The translations under genes and the position numbers were made by a program. This document shows, piece by piece, positions 31,328 through 38,863 of a stretch of DNA of 64,000 bases. The notes under the pieces were generated by a model. The model saw only the letters and a list, made by a program, of their open reading frames with translations, was not told the DNA's origin and searched no databases. The DNA is taken from the NCBI GenBank assembly GCA_017848855.1, contig JAFIHF010000032.1:186001-250000 (forward strand), given 5' to 3'. This DNA is from Rhodanobacter denitrificans (lineage in GTDB: Bacteria > Pseudomonadota > Gammaproteobacteria > Xanthomonadales > Rhodanobacteraceae). The stretch's first letter is position 1. Each line of letters opens with the position of its first letter.

Positions 31328-31404
31328 TGGTCGGGGAGACAGGATTTGAACCTGCGACTTCTACGTCCCGAACGTAGCGCTCTACCAGGCTGAGCTACAC
31401 CCCG
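31328..31404 (-). tRNA. tRNA-Pro (anticodon CGG)
   Basis: A 77-nt cloverleaf on the minus strand, acceptor CGGGGTG with encoded CCA (31328-31330). The anticodon stem is CTACG/CGTAG around TTCGGGA, giving CGG. The T-arm is GCAGG-TTCAAAT-CCTGT with a G-U-tolerant closing pair. Position 6-67 of the acceptor is a T-T mismatch. Confidence 0.95.
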
Positions 31405-31562
31405 CGGGAGCCGCGTATCCTAGCGGCGCTCAGTGGGCTTGGCAACAGGTTTCCATGCTTGCCGATCGGGCCGCGGTAGCCGCGGGGCCATCTGTTAATC
31501 TTGGCGGCTGCAGTCGCCGCGCGGGATGCGCGGCGGCACTTCCCTTGTCAGCAGAGGTTTCC

Positions 31563-32936
31563 ATGGCGCTTACCCCGGCCCGCACCATGCCCGGCGTGCT
31601 CGAGCTCTTGCCGCTCGACCAGATCGCGTTCCAGCGCATGCTGGACACCATCCGCCGCAACTACGAGCGCTTCGGTTTCCTGCCGGTGGAGACGCCGGTG
31701 ATCGAGTACGCCGACGTGCTGCTGACCAAGAGCGGCGGCGAGACCGAGCGGCAGGTGTATTTCGTGCAGTCCACCGGTGCGCTGGAGCAGGGCGAGAAGC
31801 CGGACCTGGCGCTGCGCTTCGACCTCACCGTGCCGCTGGCGCGCTACGTGGCCGAGCACGAGCGCGAGCTGAGCTTCCCGTTCCGCCGTTACCAGATGCA
31901 GAAGGTGTACCGCGGCGAGCGCGCGCAGCGCGGCCGTTTCCGCGAGTTCTACCAGTGCGACATCGACGTGATCGGCAAGGACAGCCTGTCGATCCGCTAC
32001 GACGCCGAGCTGCCGGCGGTGATCTACAGCGTGTTCCGCGAGCTGGCGATCGGCCCGTTCACCATCCAGCTCAACAACCGCAAGCTGATGCGCGGCTATT
32101 TCGAGAGCCTGGGCGTGGCCGACCCCGAGCAGCAGATGCTGGTGCTGCGCGAGGTGGACAAGCTGGACAAGCGCGGCGCCGACTACGTGCGCGACACGCT
32201 CACCGGTGCGGGCTTCGGCCTCGCGTCTGCGGCGGTGGAGAAGATCCTCGCCTTCGTGCAGGTGCGCTCCACTTCGCTGGCCGACGCGTTTGCCAAGCTC
32301 GACGCGCTGGGCGCCGGCCCCGAGGCGATGGAGCAGGGCCGCGCCGAACTCAAGGAAGTGCTGGGCCTGATCCGCGACTTCGGCGTGCCGGAGACGCATT
32401 TCGCGCTGAACCTCTCCATCGCGCGCGGCCTCGACTATTACACCGGCATCGTCTACGAGACCACGCTCAACGAGCACCCGCAGATCGGCTCGATCTGCTC
32501 GGGCGGCCGCTACGAGAACCTCGCCGGCCAGTACACCAAGTCGCACCTGCCCGGCGTGGGCATTTCCATCGGCCTGTCGCGCCTGTACTGGCAGCTGCGC
32601 GAGGCCGGCCTGGTGCACACCGCGCAGAGCACCGTGGACGTGCTGGTCACCCAGATGGACGAGGCGCAGCTGCCCACCTACCTCGCGCTGGCCACCGAGC
32701 TGCGCGCCGCCGGCATCGCCACCGAGGTGGTGCTGGAAGGCGGCAAGCTGGGCAAGCAGCTCAAGTACGCCGACCGCGCCGGCATCCGCTTCGCCGTGGT
32801 GCTGGGCGAGGACGAGCTGGCCAAGGGCGTGGTCGCGGTGAAGGACCTGCGCCGCGGCGACCAGTTCGAGGTGGCGCGCGCCGAACTGGTCAAGACGCTG
32901 CGGGTGGAGCTGGAGCAGGCCGCGGCGATGGGTTGA
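31563..32936 (+). CDS. hisS: Histidyl-tRNA synthetase
   Basis: 457 residues, class II synthetase. Motif 1 region ([15 protein letters not shown]), motif 2 ([32 protein letters not shown]), the histidine-A loop [15 protein letters not shown] and motif 3 ([11 protein letters not shown]) are all present; the anticodon-binding domain ([20 protein letters not shown]) closes the chain. AGAGG is eight bases before the ATG. It charges tRNA-His. The next gene is a HutH-like lyase 46 bp away. Confidence 0.95.
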   Translation: MALTPARTMPGVLELLPLDQIAFQRMLDTIRRNYERFGFLPVETPVIEYADVLLTKSGGETERQVYFVQSTGALEQGEKPDLALRFDLTVPLARYVAEHERELSFPFRRYQMQKVYRGERAQRGRFREFYQCDIDVIGKDSLSIRYDAELPAVIYSVFRELAIGPFTIQLNNRKLMRGYFESLGVADPEQQMLVLREVDKLDKRGADYVRDTLTGAGFGLASAAVEKILAFVQVRSTSLADAFAKLDALGAGPEAMEQGRAELKEVLGLIRDFGVPETHFALNLSIARGLDYYTGIVYETTLNEHPQIGSICSGGRYENLAGQYTKSHLPGVGISIGLSRLYWQLREAGLVHTAQSTVDVLVTQMDEAQLPTYLALATELRAAGIATEVVLEGGKLGKQLKYADRAGIRFAVVLGEDELAKGVVAVKDLRRGDQFEVARAELVKTLRVELEQAAAMG

Positions 32937-32982
32937 TCCGGCGCGAAGACGCCGGACGCTTTGCATTCATTCGGGGATTGTT

Positions 32983-34884
32983 GTGAACAAAACCATACTT
33001 CTCGACGGCAGCCACCTCACCCGTGCGCAGCTGGTGGCGGTGGCGCGCGACGGCGCCAAGGTGGCGCTGGACGCGAAGCAGTTGCAGCGCGTGCAGCGCG
33101 CGGCCGATTTCCTCGCCGACAAGGTCAACTGCGGCGAGCCGACCTACGGCGTCACCACCGGCTTCGGCAGCAATGCCGACAAGCTCTTGGGCGCGCATCG
33201 CGTGCGTGACGAGCTGCCAGGCAGCCGCAGCGAAGTGCCGGAAGGCACGCTGCTGGAAGAGCTGCAGCACAACCTGATCACCACCCACGCGGTGTGCGTG
33301 GGCAAGCCGTTCGGCGCCGACGTGGTGCGCGCGATGCTCTGCATCCGCATCAACACCTTGCTGCGCGGGCATTCGGGCATCCGCGTGCAGACGCTGGAAG
33401 CGCTCGCCGCGATGCTCAACGCCGGCGTGGTGCCGGTGGTGCCGGAGAAGGGCTCGGTGGGCGCCAGCGGCGACCTCGCGCCGCTCTCGCACCTCGCCAT
33501 CGTGCTGCTCGGCGGCGGCGAGGCGTTCCATGCGGGCGAACGCCTGCCGGGCGCCGAGGCGCTGAAGCGCGCGGGCCTCGCGCCGGTGCGGCTGTCGTTC
33601 AAGGAAGGCCTCGCGCTCAACAACGGCACCGCGCAGATGCTGGCCACCGGCGCGCTGGCGCTGCACGATCTGGAACGCCTGCTCGACGCCGCCGACCTCG
33701 CCGCGGCGATGACGCTGGACGCCTTCGCGGGCCGCAGCGGCGCGTTGCGCCCCGAAGTGCACGCGCTGCGCCCGCATCCGGGGCAGGTGGCGGTGGCCGC
33801 GCACGTGCGCGAGCTGCTCGCAGGTTCCACCCTGCTCGACATTCCCTACCACCTGGTGCCGCACTTCCGGCCGTGGACGGCCGAGGCGTGGAGCGAGGCC
33901 GACGACCAGGCGCTCAGCTTCGACATCGCCTGGAACTGGGTGCCGGCGAACCAGCGCCACGGCCGCGAGGCGTTCTATGCGCGCTTCCTGCCGTTCAAGG
34001 GCGGCAAGAAGCACCAGCCGCAGGACGCCTACTGCCTGCGCTGCATGCCGCAGGTGCATGGCGCGGTGCGCGACGCGTGGGCGCAGGCCTGCCGCGTGTT
34101 CGACATCGAATTGAACGCCGTCACCGACAACCCGCTGATCTTCCCTGATGCAGAAGGTGCGCAGTTCATCGAGGAACAGGTGATCTCCGCCGGCCACTTC
34201 CACGGCATGCCGCTGGCGCTGGCGATGAGCTACGTGAAGGCCGCGCTGCCGGTGCTCGCCTCGATCAGCGAGCGGCGCTTGAACAAGCTGGTCGACCCGG
34301 CCACCAACGACGGCCTGCCGGCCTTCCTCACCGGCAACGAGGACGGCACCGACTCCGGCTTCATGATCGTGCAGTACACCGCCGCCGCGCTGGTCAACGA
34401 CCTCGCCACCCGCGCGCACCCGGCCAGCGTGTATTCGGTGCCGACCAGCGCGAACGCCGAGGACCACGTCTCGATGGGCGCGAACGAAGCGCGCCACGTG
34501 CTGGAGATGATGGAAGACGTGGGCCACGTGATCGCGCTGGAGCTGTACACCGCCGCGCAGGCGCTGGACTACCGCCAGGAGATGTTGAACGCCGCGCGCC
34601 GCCTCGCCCAGCGCGGCGGCTGGCAGGCGCTGGCGGCCAAGGTGGCAAACGCGCCGCGCGAAGGCCAGCCGCACCACGGGCAGTTCGTCGCCGAGCTGCG
34701 CCAGCTGGCCGAGGCGCTGGCCGGCGCGGAAGATTTCCACGCCGGCGCCGACGTGCGCCGCGCCCACGCCACGCTGCGCCGGCACATCGACTTCCTGCAC
34801 CGCGACCGCGCGCTGGATGGCGATGTGCGCACCGTGTGCGAACTCGTGCGCCAGGGCGCCTTCCACCCCGCCCACGCCGCCTGA
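32983..34884 (+). CDS. hutH: Histidine/aromatic amino-acid ammonia-lyase, long form
   Basis: 633 residues against about 510 for HutH. The catalytic Tyr55 lies in PTYGVTTGFG, and the MIO cofactor triad A161-S-G163 in GSVGASGDLAPLSH. Additional length is mostly in two places: an N-terminal insert after GFG (about 65-95), and about 65 extra residues between GQVAVAAHVRELL and the QPQDAYCLRCMPQVHG signature. GTG is the start. It eliminates ammonia from histidine (giving urocanate) or another aromatic amino acid; specificity is uncertain because no hutU/I/G genes are near. Confidence 0.8.
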   Translation: MNKTILLDGSHLTRAQLVAVARDGAKVALDAKQLQRVQRAADFLADKVNCGEPTYGVTTGFGSNADKLLGAHRVRDELPGSRSEVPEGTLLEELQHNLITTHAVCVGKPFGADVVRAMLCIRINTLLRGHSGIRVQTLEALAAMLNAGVVPVVPEKGSVGASGDLAPLSHLAIVLLGGGEAFHAGERLPGAEALKRAGLAPVRLSFKEGLALNNGTAQMLATGALALHDLERLLDAADLAAAMTLDAFAGRSGALRPEVHALRPHPGQVAVAAHVRELLAGSTLLDIPYHLVPHFRPWTAEAWSEADDQALSFDIAWNWVPANQRHGREAFYARFLPFKGGKKHQPQDAYCLRCMPQVHGAVRDAWAQACRVFDIELNAVTDNPLIFPDAEGAQFIEEQVISAGHFHGMPLALAMSYVKAALPVLASISERRLNKLVDPATNDGLPAFLTGNEDGTDSGFMIVQYTAAALVNDLATRAHPASVYSVPTSANAEDHVSMGANEARHVLEMMEDVGHVIALELYTAAQALDYRQEMLNAARRLAQRGGWQALAAKVANAPREGQPHHGQFVAELRQLAEALAGAEDFHAGADVRRAHATLRRHIDFLHRDRALDGDVRTVCELVRQGAFHPAHAA

Positions 34885-34896
34885 TTGGAGTACGAC

Positions 34897-35295
34897 ATGA
34901 GCCTGATCCAGACCCCGGTGTCCTACGGCGAGCTGATCGACAAGATCACCATCCTCGAAATCAAGTCGCAGCGGATTTCGGACGCCGCCAAGCTCGCCAA
35001 CGTGCGCACCGAGCTTGATCTCCTGAACGCCACCTGGGCCGCGCATCCCGCGTCGAAGACCGACATCCGCGACGAACGCGCGCGCCTGCTCGCGGTGAAC
35101 GAGGCGCTGTGGGAGATCGAGGACAAGATTCGCCTCAAGGAAAAGGCGCAGGCCTTCGACGCCGAGTTCATCGAGCTGGCACGCTCGGTCTACTTCCGCA
35201 ACGACGAGCGTGCGGCGGTGAAGCGCGAGATCAACGTGAAGCTCGGTTCGCAGCTGGTCGAGGAAAAGTCCTACCAGGACTACCGCGCCCCGTGA
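34897..35295 (+). CDS. DUF6165 family protein
   Basis: 132 residues, mostly helical and charged, beginning MSLIQTPVSYGELIDKITILEIK and containing RNDERAAVKREINVKLGS. The family is found next to surface-polysaccharide genes in gammaproteobacteria; function unknown. TTGGAG is six bases before the ATG at 34897, which I prefer to the ATG four codons earlier. It is 12 bp after the ammonia-lyase gene. Confidence 0.82.
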   Translation: MSLIQTPVSYGELIDKITILEIKSQRISDAAKLANVRTELDLLNATWAAHPASKTDIRDERARLLAVNEALWEIEDKIRLKEKAQAFDAEFIELARSVYFRNDERAAVKREINVKLGSQLVEEKSYQDYRAP

Positions 35296-35299
35296 TGCG

Positions 35300-35381
35300 C
35301 CCGTAGGAGCGCACCCTATGCGCGAATGCTTTTGCTCCGATCGGCGCCAGAGCATTCGCGCACAGGGTGCGCTCCTACGGG
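35300..35381. repeat. CGTAGGAGCGCACC inverted repeat
   Basis: Long arms CCGTAGGAGCGCACCCTATG (from 35301) and the inverted partner GGTGCGCTCCTACGGG (to 35381), with GCGAATGCT inside. It separates convergent genes and may act as a bidirectional transcription stop. It also supplies the TAG stop codon of the minus-strand heptosyltransferase gene (35375-35377). Confidence 0.8.
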
Positions 35382-36418
35382 AGATTCAAACGACTCGCCG
35401 CGGCTTCGAAGCGCCCGACCACCTCGTCCACGCCGATCAGGTCCATCACGCCCGGCTTCTCGATCTTCGTGCCCCAGGCCAGTTCGCTGGCCGGCTTGCC
35501 GAGGTACTTGCGCGCGGCCGCGTCGTACTTGTCCACGCACCAGCGGCGGTCGGAGTAGGGGCCGGAGCGGTGGGGATTGCTCGCGGCGTGCAGCCCGAGC
35601 ACCTTGGTGCCCACCGCGTTGGCCATGTGCATCGGGCCGGAGTCCGGCGTCAGCAGCAGCGATGCGCGCGACAGCAGGGCGAGCAGTTTCTTCAGCGTGT
35701 CCTTGCCGGTGAGGTCGAGCGGCGCGCGCTTGCACGCGGCCAGCACCGCGTCGGCCATCGCGCGCTCGCTGCTTGACGGCCCACCCACCAACGCCACGCG
35801 CCAGCCGCGTGCAGTGGCGTGATCCATCACCGCCGCGTAGCGTTCCGGCCGCCAGTTGCGCAGCGCGTGGCTGGACGTGGGACTGACCAGCAGGGTCGGC
35901 GTGTTGCCGGGCAATTGCTCTGCGGCCCAGGCCTGCGCCTCGTCGGGGACGGGAATGTCCCAGCGCACCTGTGTCTGCTTCAGGCCCAGCGGTTCGCAGA
36001 AGCTGCCGATCGCGTCCAGCACGTGTTCGCCCGTGCGGGCGGGGATGCGTTCGTTGACCACGAGGCCGTGCAGGTCCTTGGCGCGCGCCGCGTCGTAGCC
36101 GATGCGCCGATCCGCCTTGATGCCCAGGCTCAAGAGGTTCGAGCGCAGCGCCACCTGCATCTGCAGCAGGGCGTCGAAGCGTTGGCCGCGCAGCGCGCTC
36201 CATACCTCGCGCATGCCGGCCAGCCCCTTGCCCTTGTCGAAGGTGATGAAGTCCACCCCCGGCAGGTCGCCCACCAGCTTGCGTTCCAGCTTGCCCACGA
36301 TCCACGTGAGCCTGGCCTGCGGCCACGCCGCCTGCAGCGTGCGCAGCAGCGGCACCACGTGGGTGACGTCGCCGATGGCGGAGGTGCGCAGCAGGCAAAT
36401 CGAGGCGGGAACGGGCAT
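35375..36418 (-). CDS. Glycosyltransferase family 9, heptosyltransferase-like
   Basis: 347 residues. The N-terminal 'ICLLRTSAIGDVTHVVPLLRTLQ' and the C-terminal 'LTPDSGPMHMANAVGTKVLGLH' are the two GT9 signatures (sugar-acceptor and ADP-heptose sides). It should transfer heptose or a related sugar to the lipopolysaccharide core at the inner-membrane face. The ATG at 36416-36418 is family-like; a frame of 66 codons upstream is not. The divergent kdkA gene next door supports a lipopolysaccharide-core role. Confidence 0.88.
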   Translation of the reverse strand: MPVPASICLLRTSAIGDVTHVVPLLRTLQAAWPQARLTWIVGKLERKLVGDLPGVDFITFDKGKGLAGMREVWSALRGQRFDALLQMQVALRSNLLSLGIKADRRIGYDAARAKDLHGLVVNERIPARTGEHVLDAIGSFCEPLGLKQTQVRWDIPVPDEAQAWAAEQLPGNTPTLLVSPTSSHALRNWRPERYAAVMDHATARGWRVALVGGPSSSERAMADAVLAACKRAPLDLTGKDTLKKLLALLSRASLLLTPDSGPMHMANAVGTKVLGLHAASNPHRSGPYSDRRWCVDKYDAAARKYLGKPASELAWGTKIEKPGVMDLIGVDEVVGRFEAAASRLNLP

Positions 36419-36455
36419 GTAGAATCGCCGAGGGTCATGGGACGCGCCAGCACCG

Positions 36456-37181
36456 ATGCAAGAGCAACTGCGCGAAGACGCCGAAGGCGCGATTCTGTTC
36501 GACGCCGCGGCCTCGCCACAAGTCGACGCCGACTGGTTCGTGCCGGAGCGCTGGCGCGAACGCGGCGCGCTGCGCACGCAAGCGGGCGGCCGCGGCGGCG
36601 TGCAGCTGATCGCCACGCCGGCCGGCGAATGCGTGCTGCGGCATTACCGCCGCGGCGGCATGGTGGCCGCGCTGATGGGCGACCGCTACCTGTGGCGCGG
36701 CGCGGATGCCACGCGCTGCTTCGCCGAGTTCCGCCTGCTGGCCGAGATCGCGCGGCTGGGCTTGCCCGGGCCGGTGCCGGTGGCGGCGCGTTACCGAAGG
36801 TCCGGCCTGTTCTATCGCGCCGACCTGATCACCCGGCGCATCGCCGATGCGCAAACCCTGGCCGAATGCCTAGCCGCCGGCCAGCTGGATGCGGAGCTGG
36901 CGCGCGAAGTCGGCGCGCTGGTGGCGCGCTTCCATCGCGCCGGCATCTGGCATGCCGACCTCAACGCGCACAATGTGCTGGTGACGGCCGCGGCGCTGCA
37001 CCTGATCGACTTCGACCGCGGGCGCCTGCGCGCGCCGGCCGAAGGCTGGCGGCTGGCCAACCTCGAACGGCTGCATCGCTCGCTGCTCAAGCTGGGCGCC
37101 GCCGCGCAGGGTGAGGCTGCATTCCGCACCGTGGTCTGGACACCTCTTCTCGACGCCTACGAGGCTACGTTCGGCGCATGA
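36456..37181 (+). CDS. kdkA: 3-deoxy-D-manno-octulosonic acid kinase
   Basis: 241 residues with a reduced protein-kinase-like fold: the catalytic loop 'IWHADLNAHNVLV' and the metal motif 'LIDFDRGRLR'. KdkA phosphorylates Kdo on the lipid A core in organisms that carry a single Kdo, using ATP. It is divergent from the heptosyltransferase gene (37-bp gap) and overlaps the next gene by four bases (ATGA). Confidence 0.9.
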   Translation: MQEQLREDAEGAILFDAAASPQVDADWFVPERWRERGALRTQAGGRGGVQLIATPAGECVLRHYRRGGMVAALMGDRYLWRGADATRCFAEFRLLAEIARLGLPGPVPVAARYRRSGLFYRADLITRRIADAQTLAECLAAGQLDAELAREVGALVARFHRAGIWHADLNAHNVLVTAAALHLIDFDRGRLRAPAEGWRLANLERLHRSLLKLGAAAQGEAAFRTVVWTPLLDAYEATFGA

Positions 37182-37939
37182 ACTGGCATCTGCATTTCCT
37201 CGGCACCGGCGCGGCACATGCGGCCGGTGAACTGGGTTCCTCGGCCGTGGTGCTGGAGCGCGACGGCGTGCCGATGCTGCTGGTCGATTGCGGCCCCGAC
37301 ACGCTGGACCGCTACCTCGACGCCTACGGCGCGCTGCCGCCCGCGCTCTACGTCACCCACACCCACATGGACCACGTGGCAGGGCTGGAAGGCCTGTTCT
37401 TCAAGCTGTGGTTCGACCCGCACCTGCGCGGCACCACGCGGCTGTTCGTGCATGCGGCGCTGCTGCCGTGGCTGCAGACACGGGTGGCCGACTACCCCGG
37501 CACGCTGGCCGAGGGCGGGGTGAATTTCTGGGAGGCGTTCCGGCTGGTGCCGTGCACGCGCGGCTTCTGGCTCGACGGCCTGTGGTTCGACGTGTTCGCC
37601 ACCCGCCACCATCGCCCCGACACCTCGTTCGGCCTCGCGTTGCGCGGCAGCTTCGTCTACACCGGCGACACCCGGCCGATCCCCGAGGCGCTGGCCCGGC
37701 ATGCCGCCGGCGGCGAACGGGTGGCCCACGACTGCAGCCTGGTCGGCAACCCCTCGCACACCGGCATCGACGACATCGAGCGCGAATACGACGCGGCGCT
37801 GCGCGCGCGCCTCGTGCTCTACCACTACGGCAGTGCCGCCGACGGTGCGGCACTGGCGGCACGCGGTTATCGAGTCGCCACGGCTGGCGAGCGCGTGGCG
37901 CTGGCCGCGCCGCTGCCGCCGCATGCGGATGCCGGTTGA
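37178..37939 (+). CDS. MBL-fold metallo-hydrolase
   Basis: 253 residues. The metal-binding HxHxDH motif is THTHMDHVAG (about 66-75); later ligands lie in YTGDTRPI and near SHTGI. The FLGTGAAHAAG start resembles RNase Z-like and phosphodiesterase-like MBL proteins. Substrate unknown. Coupled to kdkA by the ATGA overlap. Confidence 0.87.
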   Translation: MNWHLHFLGTGAAHAAGELGSSAVVLERDGVPMLLVDCGPDTLDRYLDAYGALPPALYVTHTHMDHVAGLEGLFFKLWFDPHLRGTTRLFVHAALLPWLQTRVADYPGTLAEGGVNFWEAFRLVPCTRGFWLDGLWFDVFATRHHRPDTSFGLALRGSFVYTGDTRPIPEALARHAAGGERVAHDCSLVGNPSHTGIDDIEREYDAALRARLVLYHYGSAADGAALAARGYRVATAGERVALAAPLPPHADAG

Positions 37940-38011
37940 GCTTGTCAGTAACCCTGCCGGCCGCTATCCTTCCGCCTCTTCACTCGCTGAAGTCTTGCGA
38001 GTGGAAGGTGC

Positions 38012-38086
38012 GGAGAGGTGTCCGAGTGGTTGAATCAGGATGCCCTGGAGTTGTGTATACGGCTTATCCCCGTATCGCGGGTTCGA
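38012..38086 (+). pseudogene. Truncated tRNA-Ser-like sequence (5' part)
   Basis: GGAGAGGTGTCCGAGTGGTTGAA and the variable-arm segment are the same as in the intact tRNA-Ser 198 bp downstream. The anticodon stem is degraded (GATGC/TTGTG does not pair well), and the sequence leaves the tRNA at the T-loop (GCGGGTTCGA), where the structured element begins. It cannot fold as a functional tRNA. Confidence 0.75.
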
Positions 38087-38167
38087 CAAATTCGTAGGAA
38101 CGAATTTGGACAGCCGCAGGCTGGCCCCGAACGAAAGTGAGGGGTGAGGCTCAGGATGAGCCGAACC
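38087..38167 (+). repeat. Structured T-loop element, copy 1
   Basis: About 80 bp joined to the truncated tRNA-Ser at GGTTCGA. Four potential hairpins: CAAATTCG/CGAATTTG, CAGCC-gca-GGCTG, CCCC...GGGG and GGCTCA-gga-TGAGCC, closed by GGTTCG/CGAACC. After it the tRNA-like ATCCCGCC resumes. Copy 2 lies at 38389-38469 with different stem sequences but the same folds. Confidence 0.7.
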
Positions 38168-38209
38168 ATCCCGCCCGGCGTGGATGGATGCGACAAAGGT
38201 TTTGCGTGC

Positions 38210-38302
38210 GGAGAGGTGTCCGAGTGGTTGAAGGAGCACGCCTGGAAAGTGTGTATACGGCTTATCCCCGTATCGCGGGTTCGAATCCCGCCCTCTCCGC
38301 CA
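38210..38302 (+). tRNA. tRNA-Ser (anticodon GGA)
   Basis: A 93-nt type II tRNA with acceptor GGAGAGG/CCTCTCC, encoded GCCA end, anticodon stem CACGC/GTGTG around CTGGAAA (anticodon GGA), long variable arm TATACGGC..CCGTAT and T-arm GCGGG-TTCGAAT-CCCGC. Intact, unlike the fragments on both sides. Confidence 0.95.
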
Positions 38303-38388
38303 GTTATTGAACAACGCGACGGAATGGAATCTGGCGCGACAGTTGGAGATCACGGAAGAGAGGGCGGGTGAGAACCCGCGCGGTTCGA

Positions 38389-38469
38389 CAAATTCGTCTG
38401 GAGCGAATTTGGACAGCCGCAGGCTGGCCCTTCGCGCAGCGAAGGGTGAGGCCCGGGACGGGCCGAACC
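38389..38469 (+). repeat. Structured T-loop element, copy 2, with tRNA-Ser 3' fragment
   Basis: Same hairpin series as copy 1: CAAATTCG/CGAATTTG, CAGCC/GGCTG, CCCTTCG..CGAAGGG and GGCCCGGGACGGGCC, closed by GGTTCG/CGAACC. It is followed by the last 18 bases of a tRNA-Ser gene (38470-38487, ending CTCTCCGCCA), but no 5' tRNA part precedes it; instead AGAGGGCGGG (38359-38368) forms an outer stem with CCCGCCCTCT. Confidence 0.7.
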
Positions 38470-38546
38470 ATCCCGCCCTCTCCGCCAGTTGTTGAAATAC
38501 GCGACAGCCTCGGTTGGCGCGACGGGCTCAAGAAGCCCAGTGTTTA

Positions 38547-38660
38547 TGGTGGCCCCGTCGGTCCCCCCGCGACGATAGTCCGCAAACCCCGCCAGGTCCG
38601 GAAGGAAGCAACGGTAGTGGATGATTCGGGTGCCGGGGTGTGGCTGGCGGGGCCGCCGCC
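38547..38660 (+). ncRNA. ffs: 4.5S / signal recognition particle RNA
   Basis: Contains the conserved SRP loop GCCAGGTCCGGAAGGAAGCA (38591-38610) and the far stem GGGTGCCGGGGTGTGGCTGG; the ends GGTGGCCCC (38548) and GGGGCCGCC (38657) pair. The RNA binds Ffh to target membrane proteins. Ends are estimated from pairing. The position before dnaX is conserved in gammaproteobacteria. Confidence 0.93.
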
Positions 38661-38739
38661 CATCTGGGGCCAGCGCTTCTTCGAGCCGGAAGCCATCCGT
38701 TTGCCGATGGCCGGCAAAAGCGAACCCGCCCGGCACGTT

Positions 38740-38780
38740 CGCCCCCTCTCCCCGCCGGGGAGAGGGTTGGGGAGAGGGGC
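38740..38780. repeat. CCCTCTCC-type palindromic repeat
   Basis: CCCTCTCCCCGCC-GGGGAGAGGG palindrome followed by TTGGGGAGAGGGG, between ffs and dnaX. The same family occurs at 8459-8507 and 49699-49746. Confidence 0.7.
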
Positions 38781-38863
38781 GGAGCTCGCGTCAACCTGAC
38801 ACGCTTTACTGACTTGTAGCCCCCACCTTGGCACAATCGCCTTTCGCTCCAAGGTAGCCGCGC

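Noticed and set aside
38200-38540. Minus-strand peptides reading [17 protein letters not shown]
   Set aside because: This is the well-known false translation of the antisense strand of a tRNA-Ser gene.
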